Shown piece by piece: positions 7,908-15,958 of a stretch of 26,622 nucleotides of DNA. Position numbers and translations under genes: made by a program. The stretch covers positions 1-26,622 of the forward strand of contig WKLE02002361.1 of assembly GCA_014885115.2 (NCBI GenBank). The letters are read 5' to 3'. This DNA is from Asterionellopsis glacialis. Lineage: Eukaryota; Bacillariophyta; Plagiogrammaphyceae; Rhaphoneidales; Asterionellopsidaceae. Below the pieces are notes generated by a model. It was not told where the DNA came from, made no database searches, and saw only the letters and a list, made by a program, of their open reading frames with translations. How positions within the stretch are numbered: the stretch's first letter is position 1; every line of letters starts with the position of its first letter.

Positions 7908-10238
7908 TTATTGTTCATTCTTGACCAAAATTCGAATATCTTCATTGGCCTTGTGTTTATTGACATATAATCCTTCCAAGCCATAAATTCCAACACGAGC
8001 ATGCGTTTCACTGTAGTGTTTCTTTTCACTGACAGGTCGATCTTGATAATCAGGCATGTCGGTAGCTGCCACCACCATGTTCTTTTCTGCCCATGTAAAT
8101 CGATGAGCACCCATATCCCATCTATTTTGTTTCAAAACAATGGCTCGCCCTGGAAAGTTGCTGTCCTCAGGGTCGTCCATTTGTCCAATTTCAAATTGTG
8201 TTTGTCCGTGACGGCCCAATACTTGATTAATGGTAGTACCCAAAATACACGGTCCAGCCGTAAAGAGTGTATCGTAGGCATGCAATACGGATAGTTCAGG
8301 ATTGGGACAAAACATATTATCGTAATCGACCGATGTAAATCGATTACGTGCATGATTCACCACATTTTCCACAGCCTTGGCCATAAAGGGGTGTCCAGGT
8401 GCAACTGCCAATAAGCCATTCCAAAGACACATTTGGTGTCCTACTTGACTACCTGGTTCATCACGGGGTACCATAAAGCCCACATCTGGTCCAATGGATA
8501 CATCTAAATTCGATTCCAACATGATATCCATATCAGCATAGACTCCACCATGAATTAACAAGACACAATACCGAAATAAATCAGCCTTGAAGGCACCCGG
8601 TATCAAGGCATCGTACGCATCCTTAACTTCGGGTGGAAAGTGGCGTTCCAAGAATCGTTTCGAGGCTGCATCATCGTAAAATCTATAATCCCACCCAGAT
8701 CGTTTCCAAGAATTAATGAGACGATTCATATTGGGATACTTTTCCGCTGTGACATCTTCAAACCATGTTTGATGGACAATACGTGGAACGTGTCGACTTG
8801 GATCACGTTTGTAGCGGGGTGGATGTACAGTAAGTTCACGTCCGACATGTTTCGGTTTTACTTCTTCCTTACACAATGTTTTACTATAACATGGACATTG
8901 TTTCTTACATGATTCCAAGGTAGCACCCTGTTTGTTACGAAGACATAAACTACATTCCTTGGAGGAGGGAAGACAATCATTTTTGACCAAGGTATCAAAT
9001 AAATTAGGTGTACCACCGGGTGCCGGAGGGTCAGGACGTGCAATCACTCTGGCTTCAATAGTGGAAATGTAGGGTAAATCTTCTGCTGGATATTCTTCTT
9101 GTAAATTATACGGTTTGGGCAATTCGGACGGGGGTGGTACGACTTGATACGGAAGTAAGGGATAGGATGTCATGAATATTGGAGTTTGTTTCGTTGGATC
9201 ATGTATTTGACAACAATATTTACTTTCCTTGGGACAATAATGCGATAAATACTTTGTATGTTGCTGGTGATTGTCCTTATCTCCTGTCGATACGACAATC
9301 GATCGGGGTGTTTGTTTTTGTTTCAATACAGGATCAATAGTACAACGTTGTTCTAAAAATATCCAATTGGCATTGTCATGGTTGGCAGCATCGTTACTAC
9401 CACCACCATTACTATTCTTCATATTGTTGTTGTTGGCAGCATCCACCAAGGAATAGAGTGTAGTAGGGATTAATAGAAAGGATGAATCCAAGGTAGATGT
9501 AGGTGTTGTCATGAGTACGTCCATCATTTGTTTGGCAATATCCGAATGTGCATCTTGTAGTAACAAGAGTGATCCTTGCAATGCCTGAGGAAAGGATGCA
9601 GGAGATACAACACCTACATTTTTACCACTGTATTCGGATAAAAACATGGGAATGGGTGGAAACATGGGACTTTCGGCATCGATATATAACCCACCGTATT
9701 GATACAAGGCTAGATATTTCCATAATTCTTGTGCTAAATGGGAATGATCAGCAGAATTGACAAGTTCATCGTAGCGTTCTAGTATCTGTTGGGATGAATA
9801 GGGAAGTGACGTTGAAGCAGTGATCGTCTTGATATAGTCACGTTGTTGAGTGGGTGTTAAAATTACCCATTCAATCATACTATTGTCCTTGTTATTATTG
9901 GTGGACGATGATTCCAAGATTCGTTCTTCCATGGTTTTGGGGATGGAATCATCTTGACTTAACATCATTCCAGAAAATACTTTAACTTTTGGACCATGCA
10001 ATCGTCTTGGTACACTTGTAAATCCCGATGTTGACGACGAGGAGGGTGACATGGACGACGACGACGACGATATGCTCGATGTCCATGTGAGGGCAATCAA
10101 TACAATGACAGCACATCCTACTCCTACTAATTTCGTAATGACATCTTGTTGTTGTTGTTGTTGTTGTTGTTGATTTGATTTTCTAGTATCAATGTTTTGT
10201 CGTTGTCGAAGATGATTTGCTCTTTCCACTCGTACCAT
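7908..10238 (-). CDS. GT32 (OCH1-type) glycosyltransferase, type II membrane protein with a second glycosyltransferase-like region
   Basis: One uninterrupted exon of 776 codons starts at the ATG at 10238. A short cytosolic head with a nine-Gln run (about 23-31) precedes a single membrane anchor (about 34-54) and a Ser-rich stem, the layout of Golgi transferases. The C-terminal catalytic domain (about 484-720) has PRIVHQTWF, FKADLFRYCVL, HGGVYADMDIML with the metal/nucleotide-sugar DXD (Asp569, Asp571), and WNGLLAVAPGHPF. This is the GT32 family, whose members include Och1 alpha-1,6-mannosyltransferase and other hexosyltransferases. The donor and acceptor cannot be read from the sequence. Residues about 90-265 resemble the same fold (ELWKYLALYQYGGLYIDAES), with DAE in place of DXD. 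A Cys-rich linker (about 421-456, nine Cys) separates the halves. Confidence 0.85.
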   Translation of the reverse strand: MVRVERANHLRQRQNIDTRKSNQQQQQQQQQDVITKLVGVGCAVIVLIALTWTSSISSSSSSMSPSSSSTSGFTSVPRRLHGPKVKVFSGMMLSQDDSIPKTMEERILESSSTNNNKDNSMIEWVILTPTQQRDYIKTITASTSLPYSSQQILERYDELVNSADHSHLAQELWKYLALYQYGGLYIDAESPMFPPIPMFLSEYSGKNVGVVSPASFPQALQGSLLLLQDAHSDIAKQMMDVLMTTPTSTLDSSFLLIPTTLYSLVDAANNNNMKNSNGGGSNDAANHDNANWIFLEQRCTIDPVLKQKQTPRSIVVSTGDKDNHQQHTKYLSHYCPKESKYCCQIHDPTKQTPIFMTSYPLLPYQVVPPPSELPKPYNLQEEYPAEDLPYISTIEARVIARPDPPAPGGTPNLFDTLVKNDCLPSSKECSLCLRNKQGATLESCKKQCPCYSKTLCKEEVKPKHVGRELTVHPPRYKRDPSRHVPRIVHQTWFEDVTAEKYPNMNRLINSWKRSGWDYRFYDDAASKRFLERHFPPEVKDAYDALIPGAFKADLFRYCVLLIHGGVYADMDIMLESNLDVSIGPDVGFMVPRDEPGSQVGHQMCLWNGLLAVAPGHPFMAKAVENVVNHARNRFTSVDYDNMFCPNPELSVLHAYDTLFTAGPCILGTTINQVLGRHGQTQFEIGQMDDPEDSNFPGRAIVLKQNRWDMGAHRFTWAEKNMVVAATDMPDYQDRPVSEKKHYSETHARVGIYGLEGLYVNKHKANEDIRILVKNEQ
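10146..10172. repeat. (TTG)n / (CAA)n triplet repeat coding for polyGln
   Basis: Nine triplets lie near the 5' end of the glycosyltransferase gene and encode the Gln run in its cytosolic head. The length is likely to vary between strains. Confidence 0.9.
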
Positions 10239-10463
10239 TATTATTTTTTTTTTTGAAAACTGAATTCCAAAATCAAATTCTATATTATTGTATAATTCTT
10301 TCTAACAGTCACAACACTAACATTCAAGTAGTCTAGTGTAAAAGCATATAAAGGGTTCGGGTAGAGAATCCCAAGTCAACTCTTTCAAATTGTTGTTCCA
10401 CGGAATTCAATCTTGAAAAGACCGAAATAGGCGAAGCAAGTAAGACTGCTCAATCAAGACACT

Positions 10464-10485
10464 CACACACACAGAGAGAGAGAGA
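10464..10485. repeat. CA/GA dinucleotide microsatellite
   Basis: A short CA run passes directly into a GA run, about 225 bp upstream of the glycosyltransferase start. Confidence 0.85.
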
Positions 10486-10561
10486 TCAGAGAAGGACGAC
10501 AGTAAAATGCTCCTCTGTCCTGCGACGACATCAGAACCCCGTCCAGTCCAAAAAAAGAGCT

Positions 10562-10616
10562 NNNNNNNNNNNNNNNNNNNNNNNNNNNNNNNNNNNNNNN
10601 NNNNNNNNNNNNNNNN
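10562..10616. other. assembly gap (55 N)
   Basis: An uncalled stretch of 55 N. The true length may differ. The left flank has a short A run and the right flank is GC-rich, and either could have broken the assembly. Confidence 0.99.
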
Positions 10617-11218
10617 ACGGGACTTCCCGCCGGCGTGTTTCGATTCTCTCGTGTTTGTTTCGGCCAAAAATTGACGAATACCAATATTGGCAAATGATTG
10701 GCTTATACGCAAGCCTGCGAAAAATTGAACTGTTAATTGTTGGAAGTCTCCTCGGAAAATCACTTAGGGTGTATCTTTCAAAATCGAATGTGAATCACAT
10801 TTTGATTATTTTGGTGTCATTTGTACATAAATATTAAGGCATCATGTAGTAATAATTTTGATATCAGATTTATCCATCGTTGAACTTGCTGTACATTTTT
10901 CATAGAGAACACATTTGAAACGGTGAGTGACACTTGACAACATGTGTATAAGTTTTTCTAATGAAGGTTCGAGTTAATTGCATTCCCCTCCAAACTCGAT
11001 CCGATCCAACATGCAAATAATAAAATGATGATCGATGATGCACGACATTCGACATGTTTGGATGGAATTCCCACTATTCACGTAGAAATCTACGTGACAA
11101 TACCTGGCGCGCCTCTTTTTTTTGAATTTCAAAGCATCCTTCTTGTCAAATCACATCTTCTCAAAGAAAAAAAAAAACCAAAAAAACTCTACATCAAGCA
11201 TAGCCTACAGTCAGTGTG

Positions 11219-11237
11219 GTCTAGAGGCTCTCTAGAC
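11219..11237. repeat. perfect stem-loop GTCTAGAG-GCT-CTCTAGAC
   Basis: Eight-bp perfect arms surround a 3-nt loop, about 300 bp upstream of the retropepsin start codon. A second short palindrome of the same CTCTAG character follows at 11413-11427. It may be a promoter element or a leader structure. Function is not known. Confidence 0.6.
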
Positions 11238-11539
11238 AGAGCAGGCCAACACGAATCTATTCGTTTGACATTGGTTCACGTCAAAACTTGGAACAACCAA
11301 GCAAGACGACAAACGGTAACAAGTCGAGAAATACATTGATTGTCCCCAACGAACAAAAAGAAAGAATTCCACACATTTGAAAAATAAAGTATAACGGAGT
11401 CAGTCTCTCTAGCTCTCTAGTAGAGAGAGAACATTGTTCTGCTACTGGAATAAGAGCATTACGTGAAAACTTGAAACGAGTCAAGAAAAAGAAACAACGC
11501 GACAGAAAAAGTAATACCCCCCCCAAAAAAAAATCCATA

Positions 11540-12877
11540 ATGATGACTCAGATTCGTTGGTACCATGTTCTTCTAATAGCTTTGACTCTATTCCTCCAAT
11601 GTTCCATGGCAACAACATCTACTGCAAGTCCTAGTAGAGGATTTGGTTTTTTTCAATCCTCCTCCTCCAAATCATCATCCTCTACAACATCTCCATCGAA
11701 CTCCAACAATAAGAATCACAATAGTAGACATGAAAAAGTATCATCATTGACATCACCGAAACATAAAAGAAGACTTAACAAATATCCTCCTTCCCATTCC
11801 ATTAGTAGAAGAAGGAATACGAATGATTATGATACCCCCACACGATCACCACATGTATCAGGTCATCATCACCCTCGTGACTTTTCCACTACTGCATTGA
11901 ATAATGATGATAACAACAATAACAACAACAAGGAGGAGGATGACATTGATCTTTATGATCGTGAACCTTTAGGAAGTAGCAGTAGTAGCAGTGATAGAGA
12001 TGAAACAATAATGAATGAAGTTTTGAGTGAATATGACCTTCTTTCAGCTATACAAGACGATGAAGAACATTCGTCACAATCCAAACCAAAACGACAACAC
12101 CAACAATACCAAGATTCAGATGAAGAACAATACTACTCTTCTCCACCACCACCATCATCATTTCATCCACAACAGCACAATTTATTACAGGTTCCCTGTG
12201 CTATACGGATTGCACCTGAAGATAACTCTGGATTAGAACAACATCAACAGTTGAATCGAATAACTTCCGTGTCGGCATTTGTGGATACAGGTGCACAAGT
12301 TACAGTCATGTCCAAGGCTGCTTGTGTCAAGGCTGGATTGTTACATTTGATTGATCGACGATATGCAGGTCATGCGACTGGTGTAGGGCATGTCCGTGTG
12401 TTGGGACGAATACCTGCCAATACCCTACAACTTTCCATGGGTAATGGTGCGTCCTCGTCTACTATACCACCCTTTCGTGGACCTGCCATTACCGTTTTGG
12501 AATCGACTGGTACAGATGGTGTAGATGTCTTGATTGGATTAGACTTTTTACGGGATCATCAAGCCATACTGTCATTACAAAAGGATGAAATGATACTCAT
12601 GGTGCCATCGTCACCATCAACATCAACAGCATTATCTCACAAGAAGAAGAATGATAACTTGATGCCGGTTGTTATTCCTTTTATTAAACCAAGAAAGGAA
12701 GTCAAAAATTGTCCTCCATTATTAGATCAAGAAAACAGCAACAACAATAAAGATACGACAAACGAAAAAAAGACACAAACTTCCAAATCATCTACATTTG
12801 ATGATTATTTTGAGGATGACGAAGATAGTGACGATGAGGATGGTAATACCCATGCTGTAGACATGTCTGGATTTTAA
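11540..12877 (+). CDS. DDI1-type retropepsin-like aspartyl protease with signal peptide
   Basis: One exon encodes 445 residues from the first ATG of the frame at 11540; the open frame upstream lacks an ATG. Residues 1-25 (MMTQIRWYHVLLIALTLFLQ start) form a good signal peptide. About 190 disordered Ser/Asn/His/Glu-rich residues follow. A retropepsin fold spans about 217-357, with the catalytic triad AFVDTGAQVTVMS (Asp249), then LIDRRYAGHATGVG and VLIGLDFLRDHQ. These motifs match eukaryotic Ddi1/Ddi2 closely (VDSGAQ, VDRRWAG, LLGLDMLKRHQ). The tail (about 400-445) is acidic and disordered. Retropepsins work as homodimers, each giving one Asp. Ddi1 itself is a cytosolic protease of ubiquitinated proteins with a ubiquitin-like domain; that domain is absent here, and the signal peptide implies a secretory or plastid-route location. 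There are no reverse transcriptase or integrase remnants nearby, so a retroelement origin is not supported. Confidence 0.8.
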   Translation: MMTQIRWYHVLLIALTLFLQCSMATTSTASPSRGFGFFQSSSSKSSSSTTSPSNSNNKNHNSRHEKVSSLTSPKHKRRLNKYPPSHSISRRRNTNDYDTPTRSPHVSGHHHPRDFSTTALNNDDNNNNNNKEEDDIDLYDREPLGSSSSSSDRDETIMNEVLSEYDLLSAIQDDEEHSSQSKPKRQHQQYQDSDEEQYYSSPPPPSSFHPQQHNLLQVPCAIRIAPEDNSGLEQHQQLNRITSVSAFVDTGAQVTVMSKAACVKAGLLHLIDRRYAGHATGVGHVRVLGRIPANTLQLSMGNGASSSTIPPFRGPAITVLESTGTDGVDVLIGLDFLRDHQAILSLQKDEMILMVPSSPSTSTALSHKKKNDNLMPVVIPFIKPRKEVKNCPPLLDQENSNNNKDTTNEKKTQTSKSSTFDDYFEDDEDSDDEDGNTHAVDMSGF

Positions 12878-13978
12878 TAAAAGAGAGAGAGAGAGACCTC
12901 GATGTAGCTATCATTCATCATGCACGCACTCGGAAGTTCCTACAATACTGTGGACACCATATCTATATGTAAATGTATTTGTCCTATTGGATGAAACAAC
13001 ACACATCCTACACAGAAAGAGACTGGTTGGTTGAACAGTCTCTATGATCTAGAGAGAATCAATACACTACTACTACCCTTTATATACATTGGAGATTATG
13101 GCCTTTCTTCACCATTATTATGCCATGGTGTACACCCCTATATCTCCTAAAGGCCACCCATTCGATACCATATATTTTTATATTTTAAAAATAAACCAAT
13201 ACAACAAGATAGACTTATTTAAAAAAACACAAACTTTTTGATGTCACGGGTGAAGAAACTGCTGTCCCAATCGAACGACTGTGGGACATTGATGCGTTTA
13301 TCTTTGGTAGCTCATCCCTCTTTGTTTGACCAAGGAGTAATCGAATAATCTTCAAGTTTTATGGTTTGACCATACCTTGTTCGTTCCTTCGTTTTTCCGT
13401 TCAGCTTTCACACTAACTGTCTACGACAGAAAACGTGTTTGAAACATTTAGAAATGGTTGTTTTGAAGCATCCCGCAAGAGGCGAAGCAAAAGAGAGAAT
13501 CACGACATGAAGAAACAAAGCACAAAATACGGTAACCCCTCGTGCCCAGTATTTTAAATGTATTTCAAGACCCCTTTACCAATATCAACCATGCAACGTT
13601 GATGCGTTTATTTCGGTACCCTAGTTTATTACTTTGGGGCCTAATCAAAATCACCAAGTTCTCCATGACTGTGGTATGCCTGTTTGTTCCGTCAGCTTAG
13701 TCACTCTTTACTGACCGTAATGCGCGAGAAAAGTGTTTTTGAAATAAATCAGACATGTGTCGTACAGCATCCCATAAACAGGCAAAGTCAAAAAATAGAG
13801 AGAATCGTCACCACTTGATGATCAACATCACAAGTGTGTATTTTAGTGGTTCAAACCTGTACGTATACCTTCTATTTTTACTATATTATAATGATATTTC
13901 ACATTTCTAGGGTTTCACCATTGAAAATAATGATTCGATTACTATTTTTAAAAAATTAATGCTGTATAGTCAATAAGT
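12878..13978. other. noncoding region between convergent retropepsin and p23 genes
   Basis: About 1.1 kb without a credible ORF. Both flanking genes end here, so the edges are 3' untranslated sequence. A GA run directly follows the retropepsin stop. The middle holds two diverged tandem copies of a ~210-bp sequence (13289-13501 and 13599-13805), described separately. Confidence 0.6.
13289..13805. repeat. two diverged tandem copies of a ~210-bp noncoding element
   Basis: Copy 1 (13289-13501) and copy 2 (13599-13805) share ordered landmarks. These are TTGATGCGTTTAT at the left end, TAATC...CAAGTT, GTTCC with TTCCG/TCCGTCAGCTT and CAC, AAAACGTGTTTGAAA against AAAAGTGTTTTTGAAA, AGCATCCC, and at the right end GGCGAAGCAAAAGAGAGAATC against GGCAAAGTC...AGAGAGAATC. 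The period is 310 bp. The copies have drifted by substitution and small indels but keep the order of blocks. No long ORF runs through either on either strand. They could be paired noncoding RNA genes, a decayed non-autonomous element, or an old segmental duplication. The strand is unknown. Confidence 0.65.
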
Positions 13979-14930
13979 CTATTCCAATTCCGGAAGATCA
14001 TCATCTTCCTCTTCATCGTCACCATCATCTTCATCGTCGCCTGGGGGTGCACCCATGTCACCAAGACCACCCATGCCTCCCATTTGTTTCATCTGTCAGA
14101 TAAAACGGGATTTGAAAAACGGAAAAAAAGTTGGCAACGTATCAGAGAAAGCCTTTCACAAACATGACCAAATTAATGACATATAAAACATATAATAGGA
14201 ACGAAACAAACAACAAATACAAACTTACCAAAGCTTCCATGTCCATACCACCCATGTCTGGCATTCCACCTCCGCCCATACCTGGCATACCGCCCATTCC
14301 TGGCATACCACCCATGCCTGGCATACCACCCATGCCTTCCATTCCTGGCATACCGCCCATGCCTCCCATTCCTGGCATACCGCCCATACCCATACCTCCC
14401 TCCAAGGCAGATGTATCAAATCCTTCCTCTTCTTCATCTTCATCGACATATCTATCCCAATCAATCTTGACTTGATTTTTTTCTAATGTCTTGTCTTTCA
14501 AAAGACGAGGCCAGAATGTTTCTTCATCACCGTCATCATCCTTTTCTTCGCCTTCTGGTTGAGCTTTCATAATTTGCATCTGGACTGACCTTGGAAGAAC
14601 CTTGTATGTACTTCCCTTTGCATCTACATTTGTAAAGAATTCAATATTGACTTCATAATCTTTACCTTCACTTTTACCTTTAAAGTGTAATTCACTATCG
14701 GTTAAATTAATAGTTTCATCCTTGACATCTATTTATATTCACAGAGAGTGGTGTATGCCAGACGCGGTTAGTTTGTTAGATAGTTAAATGACTACTAGAG
14801 GGGGAAGAAACATAACCATTAAGACCAAAAAAGAAACAACGACAAAATGACACTTACCTTGAAGAGCAATAGTCAAATAAAGTGAATCGGAACGTTGTGC
14901 CCACTTGATGGGTGCAGTGTTTGAAGTCAT
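13979..14930 (-). CDS. SBA1: p23/Sba1-type Hsp90 co-chaperone (CS domain)
   Basis: Three exons (14930-14858, 14728-14229, 14092-13979) encode 228 residues. Both introns (129 and 136 bp) begin GTAAGT and end in AG. The CS domain spans residues 1 to about 80, with the usual opening PIKWAQRSDSLYLTI. It is followed by the p23 signature FWPRLLKDK...WDRYVDEDEE (about 97-124), which contacts Hsp90. Residues about 135-190 are a Gly-Gly-Met-Pro repeat, as in plant and fungal p23 proteins. The C-terminus is acidic and ends in LPELE. p23 binds ATP-bound Hsp90, stabilises the closed client complex and slows ATP hydrolysis. The third exon carries only the acidic tail. The gene lies head-to-tail with the syntaxin gene on the same strand. 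Confidence 0.92.
14245..14400. repeat. coding minisatellite for Gly-Met-Pro repeats in p23
   Basis: Variants of CCTGGCATACC(G/A)CCCAT recur on the plus strand with a period of about 15-18 bp, encoding GGMPGM units on the minus strand. Third-position differences between units show it is not purely recent. Copy number may vary between alleles. Confidence 0.85.
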
Positions 14931-15958
14931 TATTATTGTTATTATTGTTCAAAAGCGAAAAGCAACTGTGTAACACGACGGTTGTGAGTAGCTATCGTCG
15001 GGTCGTTAGCTGTGTCTCTAATCTACTAGAGAGCAAGAGATTCATCCTTGGTTGGCGTGTTTCCCACACCCGGCAGGGGAAGGAGAGTCCCCGCGGGACA
15101 GATTTTTCTTGTTCCTCGCTTTTTCTTGGAGGATCTTTTTGCGGACCGCATATAATATCTTGACACCGGAGACAGCACAGGCGGGGGCGAGAAAAAGAGA
15201 AAAAAGGAAAAATGTTAGACCAAAGCTGTACAGTATGCGCAGTATGTCTGCCGATACGTTCATGTACAGAATTACAGACCGTCGAAAAATCGAACGCAAC
15301 ATTTATATGAGAAAAAATGGATCTAGGAAAAAAAAAAGGGAGCCAAGGAGAGAGGGAAATTCAAAAGTGGCAGTCTTTCTCCATATGATTGAAATCCCTG
15401 ACAATGATGAATGAAGAATTGTGTAAATCTTCCTAATGTAGTTACTGCCCATGGAACAGACAAAATAATGCCCCGTCACGACCACCAGGTACTCGTAAAT
15501 TCCTTCCTCTCCTATATATATATTGCTGGATTCTTAAATGCAACACCTACACATACAACCCATCACAAACTACAGCAAATAAAAAAAAGTATAAAGTGTA
15601 TGTATGGATATTATGGTCTACATTAAAAAGTTTCTGTTTCCTTTGAGTTTTGAAAGACGAGAAAAAAAGCAATCTTAAGAATGCCTTGATCTTTTTGATC
15701 GCCATCAAATTATTCTTCTCCACAGAACTTGTATGGCTTTTTCATCTCTTGGTTTTTACAAACACCACAAATCCACAACATGAACATTCTAGAATTTTAG
15801 ACAAGTCTTTCTATTATAATAGTTTATACTTTTTAAATGAGTTTGAATACCATATCTTATCCACAAAAAAGAGATCGACCTTGCACATAGTTTTGCACTT
15901 ATGACCACTTTGTCCAAGTTGATTTTGATTTTTTTTTCTTTGTTTGGCAAAAATAGAA
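14931..15958. other. intergenic region between p23 and syntaxin genes
   Basis: About 1 kb that must hold the p23 promoter (right of 14930) and the syntaxin 3' end. A moderately GC-rich block (15050-15190) is followed by A-rich, AT-rich DNA. Several short frames exist here, but none has both an ATG and a protein-like composition. No RNA gene or repeat was recognised. Confidence 0.5.

Larger units (their letters stand above)
10239..11539. other. intergenic region between GT32 and retropepsin genes, with an assembly gap
   Basis: The two flanking genes diverge, so both promoters are expected here. The stretch holds a CA/GA microsatellite (10464-10485), a 55-base run of N (10562-10616), the hairpins GTCTAGAG-GCT-CTCTAGAC (11219-11237) and CTCTCTA-G-TAGAGAG (11413-11427) in the retropepsin leader, and A-rich tracts. 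No ORF here is convincing, and the frames that cross the N run are artefacts. Confidence 0.55.

Noticed and set aside
10428..10438. AGGCGAAGCAA shared with the tandem element at 13.5 kb
   Set aside because: Only 11 bases match and the flanks do not, so a third copy is not supported.
10407..10763. minus-strand frames running through the N stretch
   Set aside because: Their length depends on unknown bases counted as open codons; the flanking residues are not protein-like.
10960..10985. possible tRNA B-box (GGTTCGAGTT)
   Set aside because: No matching A-box, acceptor stem or cloverleaf could be drawn around it.
11025..11339. 104-codon plus-strand frame upstream of the retropepsin gene
   Set aside because: It passes through A-rich tracts and a hairpin, has no recognisable motif, and lies where a promoter and leader are expected.
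11540..12877. retropepsin as a retrotransposon gag-pol relic
   Set aside because: The domain matches Ddi1 rather than LTR-element proteases, and no reverse transcriptase, integrase or LTR was seen nearby.
14245..14400. regular repeats that might suggest a CRISPR-like array
   Set aside because: They are in-frame Gly-Met-Pro codons of p23 with no unique spacers, in a eukaryotic gene.
15650..15904. hydrophobic small plus-strand frame beside the syntaxin 3' end
   Set aside because: No ATG start; the hydrophobic residues come from T-rich sequence and no family was recognised.
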